The position numbers were made by a program, and so were the translations under genes. A stretch of 64,000 nucleotides of DNA, taken from contig CAYRUO010000002.1 of the NCBI GenBank assembly GCA_964427505.1, positions 362,420 to 426,419 of the forward strand, written 5' to 3'. This DNA comes from Thermanaerothrix sp034436175 (GTDB lineage Bacteria > Chloroflexota > Anaerolineae > Anaerolineales > Anaerolineaceae). This document shows positions 33,778-42,776 of the stretch, piece by piece. The notes beneath the pieces were generated by a model. It ran no database searches, was not told the DNA's origin, and worked only from the letters and a program-made list of their open reading frames with translations. Position 1 is the first letter of the stretch. Every line of letters starts with the position of its first letter.

Positions 33778-34182
33778 TCATCCCTCGTCTTCTGGAAGTA
33801 AGGCAATGGCTTCAATTTCAACCGCTGCGCCGCGGGGTAGAGCAGCCGCCTGGATCGCCGAACGCGCAGGGGGATTTTGGGCAAAAAATTCGTTATATAC
33901 CTGATTCATGGTAGAAAATTCACCCATATCGCGCAAGAAAACCGTGGTTTTCACCACAGCATCCAAGCCACAACCGGCGGCTTCTAAAATTGCTTTGAGA
34001 TTGGTCAACGCCTGGCGCGTTTCCGCCGCCACACCACCACTAACCAAATCTCCGGTGGCAGGATCAAGCCCTAATTGTCCCGAAACAAACAAAAACGGAC
34101 CCGCCTTAACGGCTACAGAATAAGGACCTATTGCCTTGGGGGCATTATTGGCAATAACTGGTTGTTTACTCCAAGAACTCAT
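33778..34182 (-). CDS. ridA: RidA family deaminase
   Basis: A 134-aa RidA/YjgF protein that hydrolyses reactive enamine/imine intermediates made by PLP enzymes. Family-typical sequences are PKAIGPYSVAVKAGPFLFVS, GQLGLDPATG and the substrate-binding Arg in NPPARSAIQAAALPRGAAVE. The ATG at 34182 is preceded by GAGGTGA. It probably has its own promoter and is near the envelope operon, which ends in a PLP enzyme. Confidence 0.95.
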   Translation of the reverse strand: MSSWSKQPVIANNAPKAIGPYSVAVKAGPFLFVSGQLGLDPATGDLVSGGVAAETRQALTNLKAILEAAGCGLDAVVKTTVFLRDMGEFSTMNQVYNEFFAQNPPARSAIQAAALPRGAAVEIEAIALLPEDEG

Positions 34183-34284
34183 GCTTCACCTCATCTGTCG
34201 CGAAGTGCCTGCATAATTCTACGCCACCGGAGGCAATTGGTAAAGGTTACGCGTAAGTCGTCATACATCCCGTCGCCAGGCTAG

Positions 34285-35301
34285 CTAATAGTGCAATTCC
34301 TCCTGCCGCCCTGTGATCCGGCGCCGAAAGACCCAATAGCTCCACCCCTGGTAAACCAATACAAACGGCACCAACAGAAGGGCAACCATGGTCATAATCC
34401 GCAAGGTGGTGATCCCCGAAGCACTGTTATAAATGGTGAGGCTGAAATTGGGATCCAGGCTGGAAACAAGCACCCGCGGGTACAAGGTGATAAAAATGGT
34501 ACTGACCGCGAGGATAATCGTTAATGTGGTCATTGCAAATCCCCAACCATCTTGTTTCTGATAGATAAACCACCCTGCCACCAATAGCGATAAAATAGCA
34601 CCGATGGGCACCGGGCCAGGGTTGACCCCCAATCGCTGATAAATATCCGTAAATACATACGTGGCTACGGCAAATGCTACGGTCAACGCCGTGGTCGGCC
34701 ACCACACTTTTTGAGCCATTTTGCGCGCACGGGTGAGTATAGGATCGCCTGTTTTGAGGGTCAGAAATACAGCGCCATGCAAAGTAAATCCAAAGAGGGA
34801 AACCAACCCACCTAATAAAGCATACAGATTGAGCAAATCAGCAAACCCGCCCACAAAATACTTCAATGCGTTGATCGGAACGCCGCGCACAAAATTGGCC
34901 AGTGCTACCCCCCACAGAAACGCCGGGATGAAGGACCCCACACAAATCGCCCAATCCCAAAAGCGCCGCCAAAGAGGATTCTCATCTTTACTGCGAAATT
35001 CCAAACCCACACCTCGAATGATCAACCCCAGCAAGAGCAAAAAGAGGGCCAGGTAAAAACCACTGAAGAGGGTGGCATACCAAAGGGGGAACGCCGCGAA
35101 CATCGCACCTCCAGCGGTAATCAACCAGACTTCGTTACCATCCCAATGCGGACCTATCGCATTAATAATCATCCGCCGTTCAGTGTCATTTTTACCTAGG
35201 AAAGGCAGAAGGATTCCAACCCCAAGGTCAAAGCCATCCAGCACAAAGTAACCGATGAATAAAACGGCAATGAGGACAAACCATAATGTGTTCAAGTCCA
35301 T
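34285..35301 (-). CDS. cydB: Cytochrome bd oxidase subunit II
   Basis: A 338-aa membrane protein with about eight to nine helices. It begins MDLNTLWFVLIAVLFIGYF, followed at once by VLDGFDLGVG, the CydB signature, then IGPHWDGNEVWLITAGGAMF. It pairs with CydA, encoded 18 bp upstream. Length is close to the usual 335-380. Confidence 0.95.
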   Translation of the reverse strand: MDLNTLWFVLIAVLFIGYFVLDGFDLGVGILLPFLGKNDTERRMIINAIGPHWDGNEVWLITAGGAMFAAFPLWYATLFSGFYLALFLLLLGLIIRGVGLEFRSKDENPLWRRFWDWAICVGSFIPAFLWGVALANFVRGVPINALKYFVGGFADLLNLYALLGGLVSLFGFTLHGAVFLTLKTGDPILTRARKMAQKVWWPTTALTVAFAVATYVFTDIYQRLGVNPGPVPIGAILSLLVAGWFIYQKQDGWGFAMTTLTIILAVSTIFITLYPRVLVSSLDPNFSLTIYNSASGITTLRIMTMVALLLVPFVLVYQGWSYWVFRRRITGRQEELHY

Positions 35302-35319
35302 AATCCACCTCCCGCAGCC

Positions 35320-36705
35320 TTACTCCCAATATACCTGTTCTTCAAGTGTTCGATCCACTGCTTTGGGTTCCGGGCCCGCTTTAGCGTATTTGGCAAGTAG
35401 ATAAATATCGGCCAGCATCAGCAAACCGTAAATCAGAGTAAAACCGATCAGAGTGGTCAGCACCATACCACCACTCAAATTAGGGGATACCGCATCTGCT
35501 GTGCGCAATTTGCCATAGACGACCCAAGGCTGGCGTCCCATCTCAGTTAACAACCAGCCGCTGATATTCGCCATATACGGAAGGAACAAAGCCAAAGGAT
35601 AAATATTGAGAAACTTGAACCTGGATTGCGTCACCTCCCGGCGCATGACCCGCCAAAGAGCATAAGCCGCCAAGAAGAACATCAGGAATCCGCTGCCCAC
35701 CATAAGACGAAATGACCAATATGTCACCGTAATATCTGGCACATAGTACCCTGGGCCAAAGCGGGCTTGATATTCCTGTTGAAGATCCAGCACCCCCTTC
35801 ACCTCACCCTCGAGGCGGTTGTAGGCTAGCAGACTTAGCACACGCGGGATGCGAATAGAAATAATCTCGCGCATACTAGCCTGATCAACGAGGCTCAAAA
35901 GTGAGAATGAGGCCGGGTTTTCTGTTTGCAGTAAGGCTTCTGCCGCTGCTATCTTCATGGGTTGAAACTCAACCATCCGCTGGGCCTGGGTATGTCCGAT
36001 AAGAATCACCATGAAAATGGAAAAAATCCCAAACACCGTGGCGATCTGGAACGAACGCCGAAATACTTCCTCATGGCGCTTGCGTAGCAGATGATAAGCG
36101 CTAATCCCGAGCACAAAAAATGCCGCAGTGGTAAAACCGGAGAAAACCGTATGAGGGAACTGTCCCCATACATAGCGGTTCGTCAACAAGGCAACAAAAT
36201 CCTGCAAAATCAATCGGTTACCTTGTTCCGCATAGCCTACCGGCGCCTGCATAAATGAATTAGCCACCAAAATCCAGAAGGCCGAGAGATTCGAAGCCAG
36301 CGCCACCAACCACATGGCTAAGGCATGCATTCCCTTTGAAAGGCGATCCCATCCGAAAATCCACACACCTAGAAAGGTAGACTCAATAAAGAAAGCCAAT
36401 AATGCCTCAATGGCTAAAGGCGCTCCAAAGACATCACCGACATAGCGGGCATATTCGGACCAGTTCATCCCGAACTGGAACTCCTGGACAATACCGGTAA
36501 CCACCCCCATCGCAAAATTGATCACAAACAATTTTCCCCAAAACTTTGTCATTCGCAGATAAAGATCATTTCCGGTGCGCACATAAATGGTCTCCATGAG
36601 CGCAACCAAGACCGAAAGACCCAGAGTCAACGGAACGAAGAAGAAATGGTATACCGAAGTAACTGCAAACTGCCATTGTGAAAGCAAGAGGGCTTGGTTG
36701 TCCAT
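35320..36705 (-). CDS. cydA: Cytochrome bd oxidase subunit I (short Q-loop)
   Basis: A 461-aa quinol oxidase subunit carrying hemes b558, b595 and d. Visible ligands are H20 in SVYHFFFVPLTLG, a histidine in VLGISAYHLLRKRH and the Met in LLTEMGRQPWVVYG. The proton-channel glutamates lie in PLAIEALLAFFIESTFLG. The length (about 60-70 residues less than E. coli CydA) indicates the short Q-loop form. The start is the ATG at 36705 (MDNQALLLSQWQF) behind GGGAG, in preference to an upstream non-conserved start. It provides a high-affinity oxygen branch beside the caa3 oxidase. Confidence 0.95.
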   Translation of the reverse strand: MDNQALLLSQWQFAVTSVYHFFFVPLTLGLSVLVALMETIYVRTGNDLYLRMTKFWGKLFVINFAMGVVTGIVQEFQFGMNWSEYARYVGDVFGAPLAIEALLAFFIESTFLGVWIFGWDRLSKGMHALAMWLVALASNLSAFWILVANSFMQAPVGYAEQGNRLILQDFVALLTNRYVWGQFPHTVFSGFTTAAFFVLGISAYHLLRKRHEEVFRRSFQIATVFGIFSIFMVILIGHTQAQRMVEFQPMKIAAAEALLQTENPASFSLLSLVDQASMREIISIRIPRVLSLLAYNRLEGEVKGVLDLQQEYQARFGPGYYVPDITVTYWSFRLMVGSGFLMFFLAAYALWRVMRREVTQSRFKFLNIYPLALFLPYMANISGWLLTEMGRQPWVVYGKLRTADAVSPNLSGGMVLTTLIGFTLIYGLLMLADIYLLAKYAKAGPEPKAVDRTLEEQVYWE

Positions 36706-36908
36706 GCGGTCTCCCTTACAAAAGAGAATTATCTTTCTTATGATCTCCAATTCTCATCCAATGAACAACTGATTTTATGCGCAAAACTAACCGCTAATTT
36801 TCACCAATAAATATCACCCCATGGGATTAATTCTACCGTCAATCTCGCAACGCGAATTTCAAGTTAATGGTTGACATAAGCGCAATCCTCAAGTATAAGG
36901 CAATTGAC

Positions 36909-39338
36909 ATGTCCAAACCGCGCTTAACGTTTCTCATTGCCACGATTGTAGCGCTCTTTAGCGTCGCGCTAGCCTGCAACCTTCCCATCAGCGCCTTAGA
37001 ATCCACACCCGACACGATTCAACATGGAGCATCAACTCAACCGGGGACGCCTTTTGGTGATCCCACCCCACTGCCAACACCAACATCTACCCCTACACCT
37101 TCCGAGCACCTCCGCAATGCGACGTCCTTAATGCTTCTGGGCGACTATGCGCAAGCGCGCGAAGAATACCGCCAGGCCGCCCTAAATACCGCTGATGTGG
37201 AAATACAAGCCCAAGCCCTCTTAGGAATAGGCAAAAGTTACTATCAAGAAAACAACTTGACCGAGGCAATAGAGACGTTCCGTACCATCATTGAAGAGCA
37301 CCCCCCCACAACGGTTCTCCCTGAAGCCTACTTCTGGTTAGGGCGCGTCTACGATGCCCAAGGTGACTACACCAATGCCGCTGAAGCCTACGCCCGCTTT
37401 TTGGAACGCAAGCCCGGAATCATAGATGAGCTTGCCCAAACCTTGCGCGGGGATGCTTTAATGAAGGCGGGGCAATACTCGGAAGCCATTCAAGCCTTTC
37501 AGGCGGCGATTCGGGCAACGACGGGGGATACCACAGCATTACAAATTAAGATCGGAGAAGCCTACGCCGCCGCCAACGATTTCTCTAACGCCCTAACTCA
37601 ATTCCTAAGCATCTACGAAGCTACTACCAACGATTACATCAAAGCCCAAATGAACCTACGCATCGGACAGATTTATCTCCAACTCGGTCACCCTGAACAG
37701 GCCTATGCGCGGTTTCTTGATTCCGTCAACAATTTTCCTCGCTCCTATGATTCCTACTCGGGCTTGGTGGCTTTAGTTAATGCCGGTCAACCGGTCAACG
37801 AACTTCAACGCGGCTTGGTGGATTATTACGCAGGTCAATACGGCTATGCCGTTGAGGCGTTCACCCGCTACATCAACAGCACACCCGATCATGATGGACG
37901 GGCTCATTACTATCGTGCTCTTTCCTGGCGCGCGTTGGGAAAAACCACCGAAGCGGTACAAGAACTCCAGAATCTGATCCAAACGCATCCTAATGATCCT
38001 CTCTGGCCCAACGCCTGGCGCGAACTCGCCTACACGCAATGGGCTTACCTGGAAGATTACGAAGCCGCTGCGAATACCCTTATAACCTACCTTCAACAAG
38101 TTCCCACAGCCGCCGATGCGGTTGAAATCCGCTTTGAAACAGCCCGCATCCTGGAACGCGGAGGCTACCTCACCGAAGCGGCTACACTGTGGGAGAACCT
38201 GATTAATGACTACCCTTCATCTGACCTCAGTTACCGCGCACTCTACCTGGCGGGCATTACCTATTATCGGGCTCAAAAATATGCCCAGGCGCAGACGGCC
38301 CTTCAGCGTTTTCTGGTCTTGGGTGACACACCTGCTGATCGTGCCGCTGCCTGGCTTTGGATTGGAAAAACCTACGCTGCGATGGGTAATCTTGAAGAAG
38401 CCCGTAAAGCCTGGCAGGAAGCCGCGGCGATAGATGCACTTGAATACTATGGTATCCGCGCCCAACAACTTCTTAACAATACCCCTCCCCTTACCGGACC
38501 CGTTAATTACGACCTCGGCTATGACCTAGAACAAGAGCGTCCCCAGGCTGAGGCTTGGTTACGCGAGAAGTTCGGGATTGCCCCTGAAATTGATCTAAAG
38601 GATGTGGGTGAATTGGCCAATTCGCCCCAATTCCAACGGGCTGATCTCCTCTGGCGGCTAGGGTTTTTCATCGAAGCCAGAAGTGAGTTCGAAGCGCTGC
38701 GGCAGTCACTTGAAAATGATCCGGTCAATCTTTACCGCTTGATGAATCACACACTGGAATTGGGTGCTTATCGCACGGCCATTTTTGCGGCCAGGCGCTT
38801 ATTGGATCTCACCGGCTTAACCCCAGCCCAAACCCTGGAAGCCCCTCCCTATTTCAATCACATTCGCTTTGGTCTCTACTACAAACCATTGATCATGGAG
38901 GCGGCTACGCGGGAGAACTTGCACCCTCTCTTACTCTTCAGCCTCGTCCGTCAGGAATCCTTCTTCGAGAGTTTCGTCCAATCTTCAGCCGGAGCCTACG
39001 GACTCCTGCAACTGATGCCCTCCACCGCGGTTGATCTCGTCAACCGTTATGGTTGGCCGCCAGATTTCCAAGAACGAGATTTACTCAACCCGGGTGTCAA
39101 TGTCCGCTTAGGGGCACGTTATCTCGCTTTGCAGCGCGATTATTTTAACAACAACTGGTACGCCGCTTTAGCAGCCTATAATGCCGGCCCCGGTAATGCC
39201 AAAATCTGGCTTGATCTGGCGGGGGGTGATCCTGACCTCTTCCTCGAAATCATTCGTTTCCCCGAAACACAAAATTACATCCGTCAAGTTGCCGAGTTCC
39301 TTGAACTTTACACTCGTATCTATGAGCGCAAACCCTGA
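36909..39338 (+). CDS. Lipoprotein TPR-containing lytic transglycosylase (Slt-like)
   Basis: An 809-aa protein. The lipoprotein signal peptide ends at VALAC (Cys about 23) and is followed by a Thr/Pro linker (about 45-75). A long TPR-like alpha-superhelix (about 80-640) has repeated motifs such as QALLGIGKSYYQENNLTEAI. The C-terminal SLT domain has LVRQESFFESFVQSSAGAYG (catalytic Glu), LLQLMPSTA, GVNVRLGARYLA and AALAAYNAGPG. It cleaves peptidoglycan glycan strands. The start at 36909 (MSKPRLTF) has AAGG upstream; 14 codons before it are unlikely. It supports the presence of a murein wall, as the FemAB genes do. Confidence 0.92.
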   Translation: MSKPRLTFLIATIVALFSVALACNLPISALESTPDTIQHGASTQPGTPFGDPTPLPTPTSTPTPSEHLRNATSLMLLGDYAQAREEYRQAALNTADVEIQAQALLGIGKSYYQENNLTEAIETFRTIIEEHPPTTVLPEAYFWLGRVYDAQGDYTNAAEAYARFLERKPGIIDELAQTLRGDALMKAGQYSEAIQAFQAAIRATTGDTTALQIKIGEAYAAANDFSNALTQFLSIYEATTNDYIKAQMNLRIGQIYLQLGHPEQAYARFLDSVNNFPRSYDSYSGLVALVNAGQPVNELQRGLVDYYAGQYGYAVEAFTRYINSTPDHDGRAHYYRALSWRALGKTTEAVQELQNLIQTHPNDPLWPNAWRELAYTQWAYLEDYEAAANTLITYLQQVPTAADAVEIRFETARILERGGYLTEAATLWENLINDYPSSDLSYRALYLAGITYYRAQKYAQAQTALQRFLVLGDTPADRAAAWLWIGKTYAAMGNLEEARKAWQEAAAIDALEYYGIRAQQLLNNTPPLTGPVNYDLGYDLEQERPQAEAWLREKFGIAPEIDLKDVGELANSPQFQRADLLWRLGFFIEARSEFEALRQSLENDPVNLYRLMNHTLELGAYRTAIFAARRLLDLTGLTPAQTLEAPPYFNHIRFGLYYKPLIMEAATRENLHPLLLFSLVRQESFFESFVQSSAGAYGLLQLMPSTAVDLVNRYGWPPDFQERDLLNPGVNVRLGARYLALQRDYFNNNWYAALAAYNAGPGNAKIWLDLAGGDPDLFLEIIRFPETQNYIRQVAEFLELYTRIYERKP

Positions 39339-39345
39339 AAAACAA

Positions 39346-39372
39346 GGCGAAGGCTCTCTCAAAGCCTTCGCC
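39346..39372. terminator. Bidirectional terminator between transglycosylase and E2 genes
   Basis: A perfect 10-bp stem GGCGAAGGCT / AGCCTTCGCC with a 7-nt loop, between two convergent genes and 7 bp after the transglycosylase stop. An A-rich run lies on its left, giving a T-rich tail for the minus-strand transcript. Confidence 0.78.
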
Positions 39373-39406
39373 CAATCTTATCTTGCCATTAACTAACGTA
39401 TTCCAT

Positions 39407-40699
39407 TTAGAGCACTAATCGGTATGGGTGCTCTAAAAAGTCAGCCAAGAGTTGCATGAAACGCGCCGCTTCTGCGCCATCCGTCACCCGATGATCCGCC
39501 GAGAGGGTCGCTTTCATCCGCAAACCAACGCTTAAAGTCCCATTTTGAACCACTGGCACCTCTCGCACCGCTCCCACGGCTAAGATCGCCGCTTCAGGCG
39601 GGTTTATGATCGCCACAAAGTGCTCTACCCCAAACATGCCCAAATTGCTGATTGAGAAGGTAGAACCCTCAATGTCCTCAGGACGCACCTTACCTTGGCG
39701 CGCCCGCGCGCTCATGTCTTTCATCTCCTGAGAAATGAGACGCAACGGCTTTAGGTCGGCGTCTCGACAAACCACCGTCATCAATCCACTTTCCAGCGCC
39801 ACCGCCACGCCGATATTCACATGCCCGTAACGGACAATCTCATTGCCCACCAGAGCAGCATTGAGGGCAGGGAACTGACGCAAGGTGAGTGCAACGGCTT
39901 TGATGACAAAATCATTCACCGAGAGCCTCTGCTCTTCCGGTAACTCGGCATTAAGCGCCTTGCGGAGTTCCATTAATGCCCCCATATCATACTCGCGGGT
40001 GATATAGAAATGGGGCACCTGCTGTTTGGCTTCCACCATACGGCGGGCGATAATGCTGCGCAGGCGATCCACAGGAATACGCTGGTCTTCTGGCACCGCT
40101 CCAACCGGTTGCCAGACCGACACCACCGGCGTAGGTGGAACGGCTTCGCTGGGCATAGCGCTGATTGCTGGTGGTGTCACAACTTCGGGCTTTGCCGCCA
40201 ATGCGGCTTCGATGTCACGACGCACGATCCGTCCGCCCGGCCCGCTACCGCGGATCTGGCGCAGATCTAACTGATGTTCGCGCGCCATTCGGCGTGCTAA
40301 TGGCGAGGCCTTGATCCGCCCTTCTGAGGTGGAAGCACTCGTTTCGGTCACTGGTACAGGTGTCACTTCGGCAGTCTCAGAAGATGCGGGTAGTGTAGGG
40401 GTTTTCTCTTCAGCCCGTTCGCCCTTTTTCTCCCCTGGAAGCACATCCTCAATGCTCTCATCCGGCGCACCGATGACCGCAATCGGTGTGCCCACCGGTA
40501 CCACAGCACCGGCTTCCACCAATAAACGGCGTACCACACCGCTGTGGGTAGATTCAACTTCAACCGTAGCCTTGTCCGTTTCTATTTCGGCAAGGATCTC
40601 ACCTTTGGCAACGGCTTCACCTTCGGCTTTAAGCCAACGTACCAGCGTGCCTTCTGCCATATCAAAGCCCAATTTGGGCATGGTAACGACTTCTGCCAT
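39407..40699 (-). CDS. pdhC: 2-oxoacid dehydrogenase E2, dihydrolipoamide acyltransferase
   Basis: A 430-aa E2 with one N-terminal lipoyl domain (lipoyl-Lys in EIETDKATVEVES), a Pro/Glu/Thr-rich linker, a peripheral-subunit-binding domain (ASPLARRMAREHQLDLRQI, GSGPGGRIVRRDIEAAL), a second linker and the catalytic domain ending in LSADHRVTDGAEAARFM (His and Asp). It transfers the acyl group from E1 to CoA. It is the third gene of the E1alpha-E1beta-E2 set, sharing one base with the E1beta stop region. No E3 gene lies in the window. Confidence 0.94.
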   Translation of the reverse strand: MAEVVTMPKLGFDMAEGTLVRWLKAEGEAVAKGEILAEIETDKATVEVESTHSGVVRRLLVEAGAVVPVGTPIAVIGAPDESIEDVLPGEKKGERAEEKTPTLPASSETAEVTPVPVTETSASTSEGRIKASPLARRMAREHQLDLRQIRGSGPGGRIVRRDIEAALAAKPEVVTPPAISAMPSEAVPPTPVVSVWQPVGAVPEDQRIPVDRLRSIIARRMVEAKQQVPHFYITREYDMGALMELRKALNAELPEEQRLSVNDFVIKAVALTLRQFPALNAALVGNEIVRYGHVNIGVAVALESGLMTVVCRDADLKPLRLISQEMKDMSARARQGKVRPEDIEGSTFSISNLGMFGVEHFVAIINPPEAAILAVGAVREVPVVQNGTLSVGLRMKATLSADHRVTDGAEAARFMQLLADFLEHPYRLVL

Positions 40700-41670
40700 C
40701 AGAGCACCTCCTTTACCGCCTGGACCACATCCTTAACCTGAGGCAGGGCCATTTGCTCTAAGGTTCGGTTATAAGGCAAAGGCACTTCAACCTGGGCAAC
40801 GCGTTTGACCGGTGCATCTAGGTAGTCAAACGCTTCTTCATAAATCCGCGACGCGACTTCCGCCCCCACACCGTAGGACTTCCAACCTTCTTCGACAACA
40901 ACCGCCCGGTTGGTTTTCTTAACCGACTCCAAAACAGGCCCCATATCAAGGGGACGCAGGGTGCGCAAATCCACAACCTCAATTTCAATCCCCTCGCGCG
41001 CGAGTTCTTCTGCTGCTTTCAACGACGTATCCAGCATCTTGCTATAGGTGACCACCGTCACATCGCGCCCTTCACGTTGGACCTTGGATTGACCAATCGG
41101 GACGGTATAGTCTCCTTCGGGTACCTCGCCCCGTAATTGGTATAGCGTAGCGTGCTCGATAAACAGCACCGGATCATCACATCGAATCGCCGCTTTGAGC
41201 AACCCTTTAGCATCCGCTGGGGTACCCGGTGCCACCACTTTCAACCCGGGAAAATGGGCAAAAATCGCATCGGGAGTTTGGGAATGGGTCGCTCCTAACT
41301 GCCGCCCACCTCCGCCTACGGTGCGGATGACCAGCGGCAAAACCATCTGCCCACCGAACATATAGTGCAGTTTTGCCGCCTGGTTGACGATATGATCCAT
41401 AGCCACAAAGGCAAAATTGATGGTCATAATTTCGGCCACCGGGCGTAATCCCACCAGGGCTGCGCCAATAGCCGCACCTACAATTGCGGCTTCCGAAATA
41501 GGGGTATCACGCACACGATCAGGCCCAAAATGGTCATAAAAACCGCGGGTGACGGCGTAAGTTCCCCCCCAAACGCCTACCTCTTCGCCCATGATAAAGA
41601 CCTTGGGGTCTCGTTCCATCTCTTCCCATAGGGCCTGGGAAATAGCTTCTCGCATCGTCATTCTAGCCAT
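40699..41670 (-). CDS. pdhB: 2-oxoacid dehydrogenase E1 beta subunit
   Basis: A 323-aa transketolase-like E1beta: MTMREAISQALWEEMERDP, VFIMGEEVGVWGGTYAVTRG, DTPISEAAIVGAAIGAALVG, AEIMTINFAFVAMDHIVNQA and VVDLRTLRPLDMGPVLESVK. It forms an alpha2beta2 thiamine-diphosphate E1 with the preceding gene. The start is the ATG at 41670 (MARMTMRE), 17 bp after the E1alpha stop, with AAGGGGA upstream. Pyruvate is the likely substrate; acetoin or branched-chain oxoacids cannot be excluded from sequence alone. Confidence 0.94.
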   Translation of the reverse strand: MARMTMREAISQALWEEMERDPKVFIMGEEVGVWGGTYAVTRGFYDHFGPDRVRDTPISEAAIVGAAIGAALVGLRPVAEIMTINFAFVAMDHIVNQAAKLHYMFGGQMVLPLVIRTVGGGGRQLGATHSQTPDAIFAHFPGLKVVAPGTPADAKGLLKAAIRCDDPVLFIEHATLYQLRGEVPEGDYTVPIGQSKVQREGRDVTVVTYSKMLDTSLKAAEELAREGIEIEVVDLRTLRPLDMGPVLESVKKTNRAVVVEEGWKSYGVGAEVASRIYEEAFDYLDAPVKRVAQVEVPLPYNRTLEQMALPQVKDVVQAVKEVL

Positions 41671-41687
41671 AGCACTATCCCCTTGGA

Positions 41688-42653
41688 TCAGCAAGTTTCT
41701 GAGACGTAAACATGTTTATAGAGATCTTCGGGCGCCGGTTCCGGGCTGGCCTCCGCAAAACGCACGGCCTCTTCCACCTCTTCTTCCGCCTCTCGAATAA
41801 CTCGTTGCAATTCCTCTTCAGTAGCAATACCCTGCTGCAAGAGAAAGTTATGATAAATTCCAATTGGGTCATCCTGCTGCCACTTGCGCACCTCATCCGG
41901 GGTACGATAGCGCTCCGGATCGCCCATAGAGTGTCCTCTAAACCGATACGTGAATACCTCTAAGAATTGCGGCCCACTACCGGAGCGAATCTCTTCGATC
42001 ATTTGAGCCGCAACTTCACGCACTTTCATAAGATCCATACCATCCACCTGGGCATACTTCATCTTGTAGCCCTCGGCTTTGAGCGCAATCTCGGGCACCG
42101 CAGAAGCGCGCTCAACCGCCGTGCCCATCCCATATTTATTGTTCTCACATACCCACAATACAGGGAGGTTCCAAACCTTTGAAAGATTGAGTGCTTCATG
42201 GAAAAAGCCGATATTGGTTGCCCCATCACCAAACATACAGATCGTCACTGCCTTTTGGTTTTGATAAACATCCCCTAGGGCTAATCCTGCGGCAATGGGT
42301 AAATGTGCACCCACAATCGCGTGACCGCCCCAAAAATTCTTAGAGACATCCGCTAGGTGCATGGAACCGCCCTTCCCCTTAGAGCAACCTGTAGCCTTTC
42401 CTAGCAACTCGGCCATCACTTCCTTGGCCGAAATCCCGCAGTTAATGGCCACGCCGTGATCACGATAGGCAGTAATAACGCGATCCTCAGGTCGTCGCAC
42501 GGAAATTATGCCTGTACTCACCGCTTCCTGGCCGATGTAGAGGTGCAAAAATCCGCCTATTTTACCTTGCTGGTAAAGTTCGGCGGCACGCTCTTCCAAA
42601 CGGCGAATAACCACCATTTGGTAATAAAGGTCTAGATACTCTTGTTTTTCCAT
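41688..42653 (-). CDS. pdhA: 2-oxoacid dehydrogenase E1 alpha subunit
   Basis: A 321-aa ThDP-binding subunit: RRLEERAAELYQQGKIGGFL, HLYIGQEAVSTGI, ITAYRDHGVAINCGI, CSKGKGGSMHLADVSKNFWG, GHAIVGAHLPIAAGLAL and the ThDP/Mg motif FGDGATNIGFFHEALNLSK. KNKYGMGT-like sequence (ENNKYGMGTAVERAS) is also present. It decarboxylates the 2-oxoacid and acylates E2. It is first in the operon, with a -10-like TATAAT about 40 bp upstream of its ATG. Confidence 0.95.
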   Translation of the reverse strand: MEKQEYLDLYYQMVVIRRLEERAAELYQQGKIGGFLHLYIGQEAVSTGIISVRRPEDRVITAYRDHGVAINCGISAKEVMAELLGKATGCSKGKGGSMHLADVSKNFWGGHAIVGAHLPIAAGLALGDVYQNQKAVTICMFGDGATNIGFFHEALNLSKVWNLPVLWVCENNKYGMGTAVERASAVPEIALKAEGYKMKYAQVDGMDLMKVREVAAQMIEEIRSGSGPQFLEVFTYRFRGHSMGDPERYRTPDEVRKWQQDDPIGIYHNFLLQQGIATEEELQRVIREAEEEVEEAVRFAEASPEPAPEDLYKHVYVSETC

Positions 42654-42698
42654 ATATACAAACCCTCACTTTGGCATATTCAAACCCTTGCAATTATA

Positions 42699-42727
42699 TC
42701 AAAACCCGCCTATCACGCGGGTTTTGA
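42699..42727. terminator. Terminator of the permease gene
   Basis: A perfect 11-bp stem TCAAAACCCGC / GCGGGTTTTGA with a 7-nt loop, 50 bp past the permease stop on the minus strand and upstream of the E1alpha start. Confidence 0.7.
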
Positions 42728-42776
42728 GCCATAACCTTCTTGGGTTATATTACCGTCCAACCACCGTGGGAGGAAA

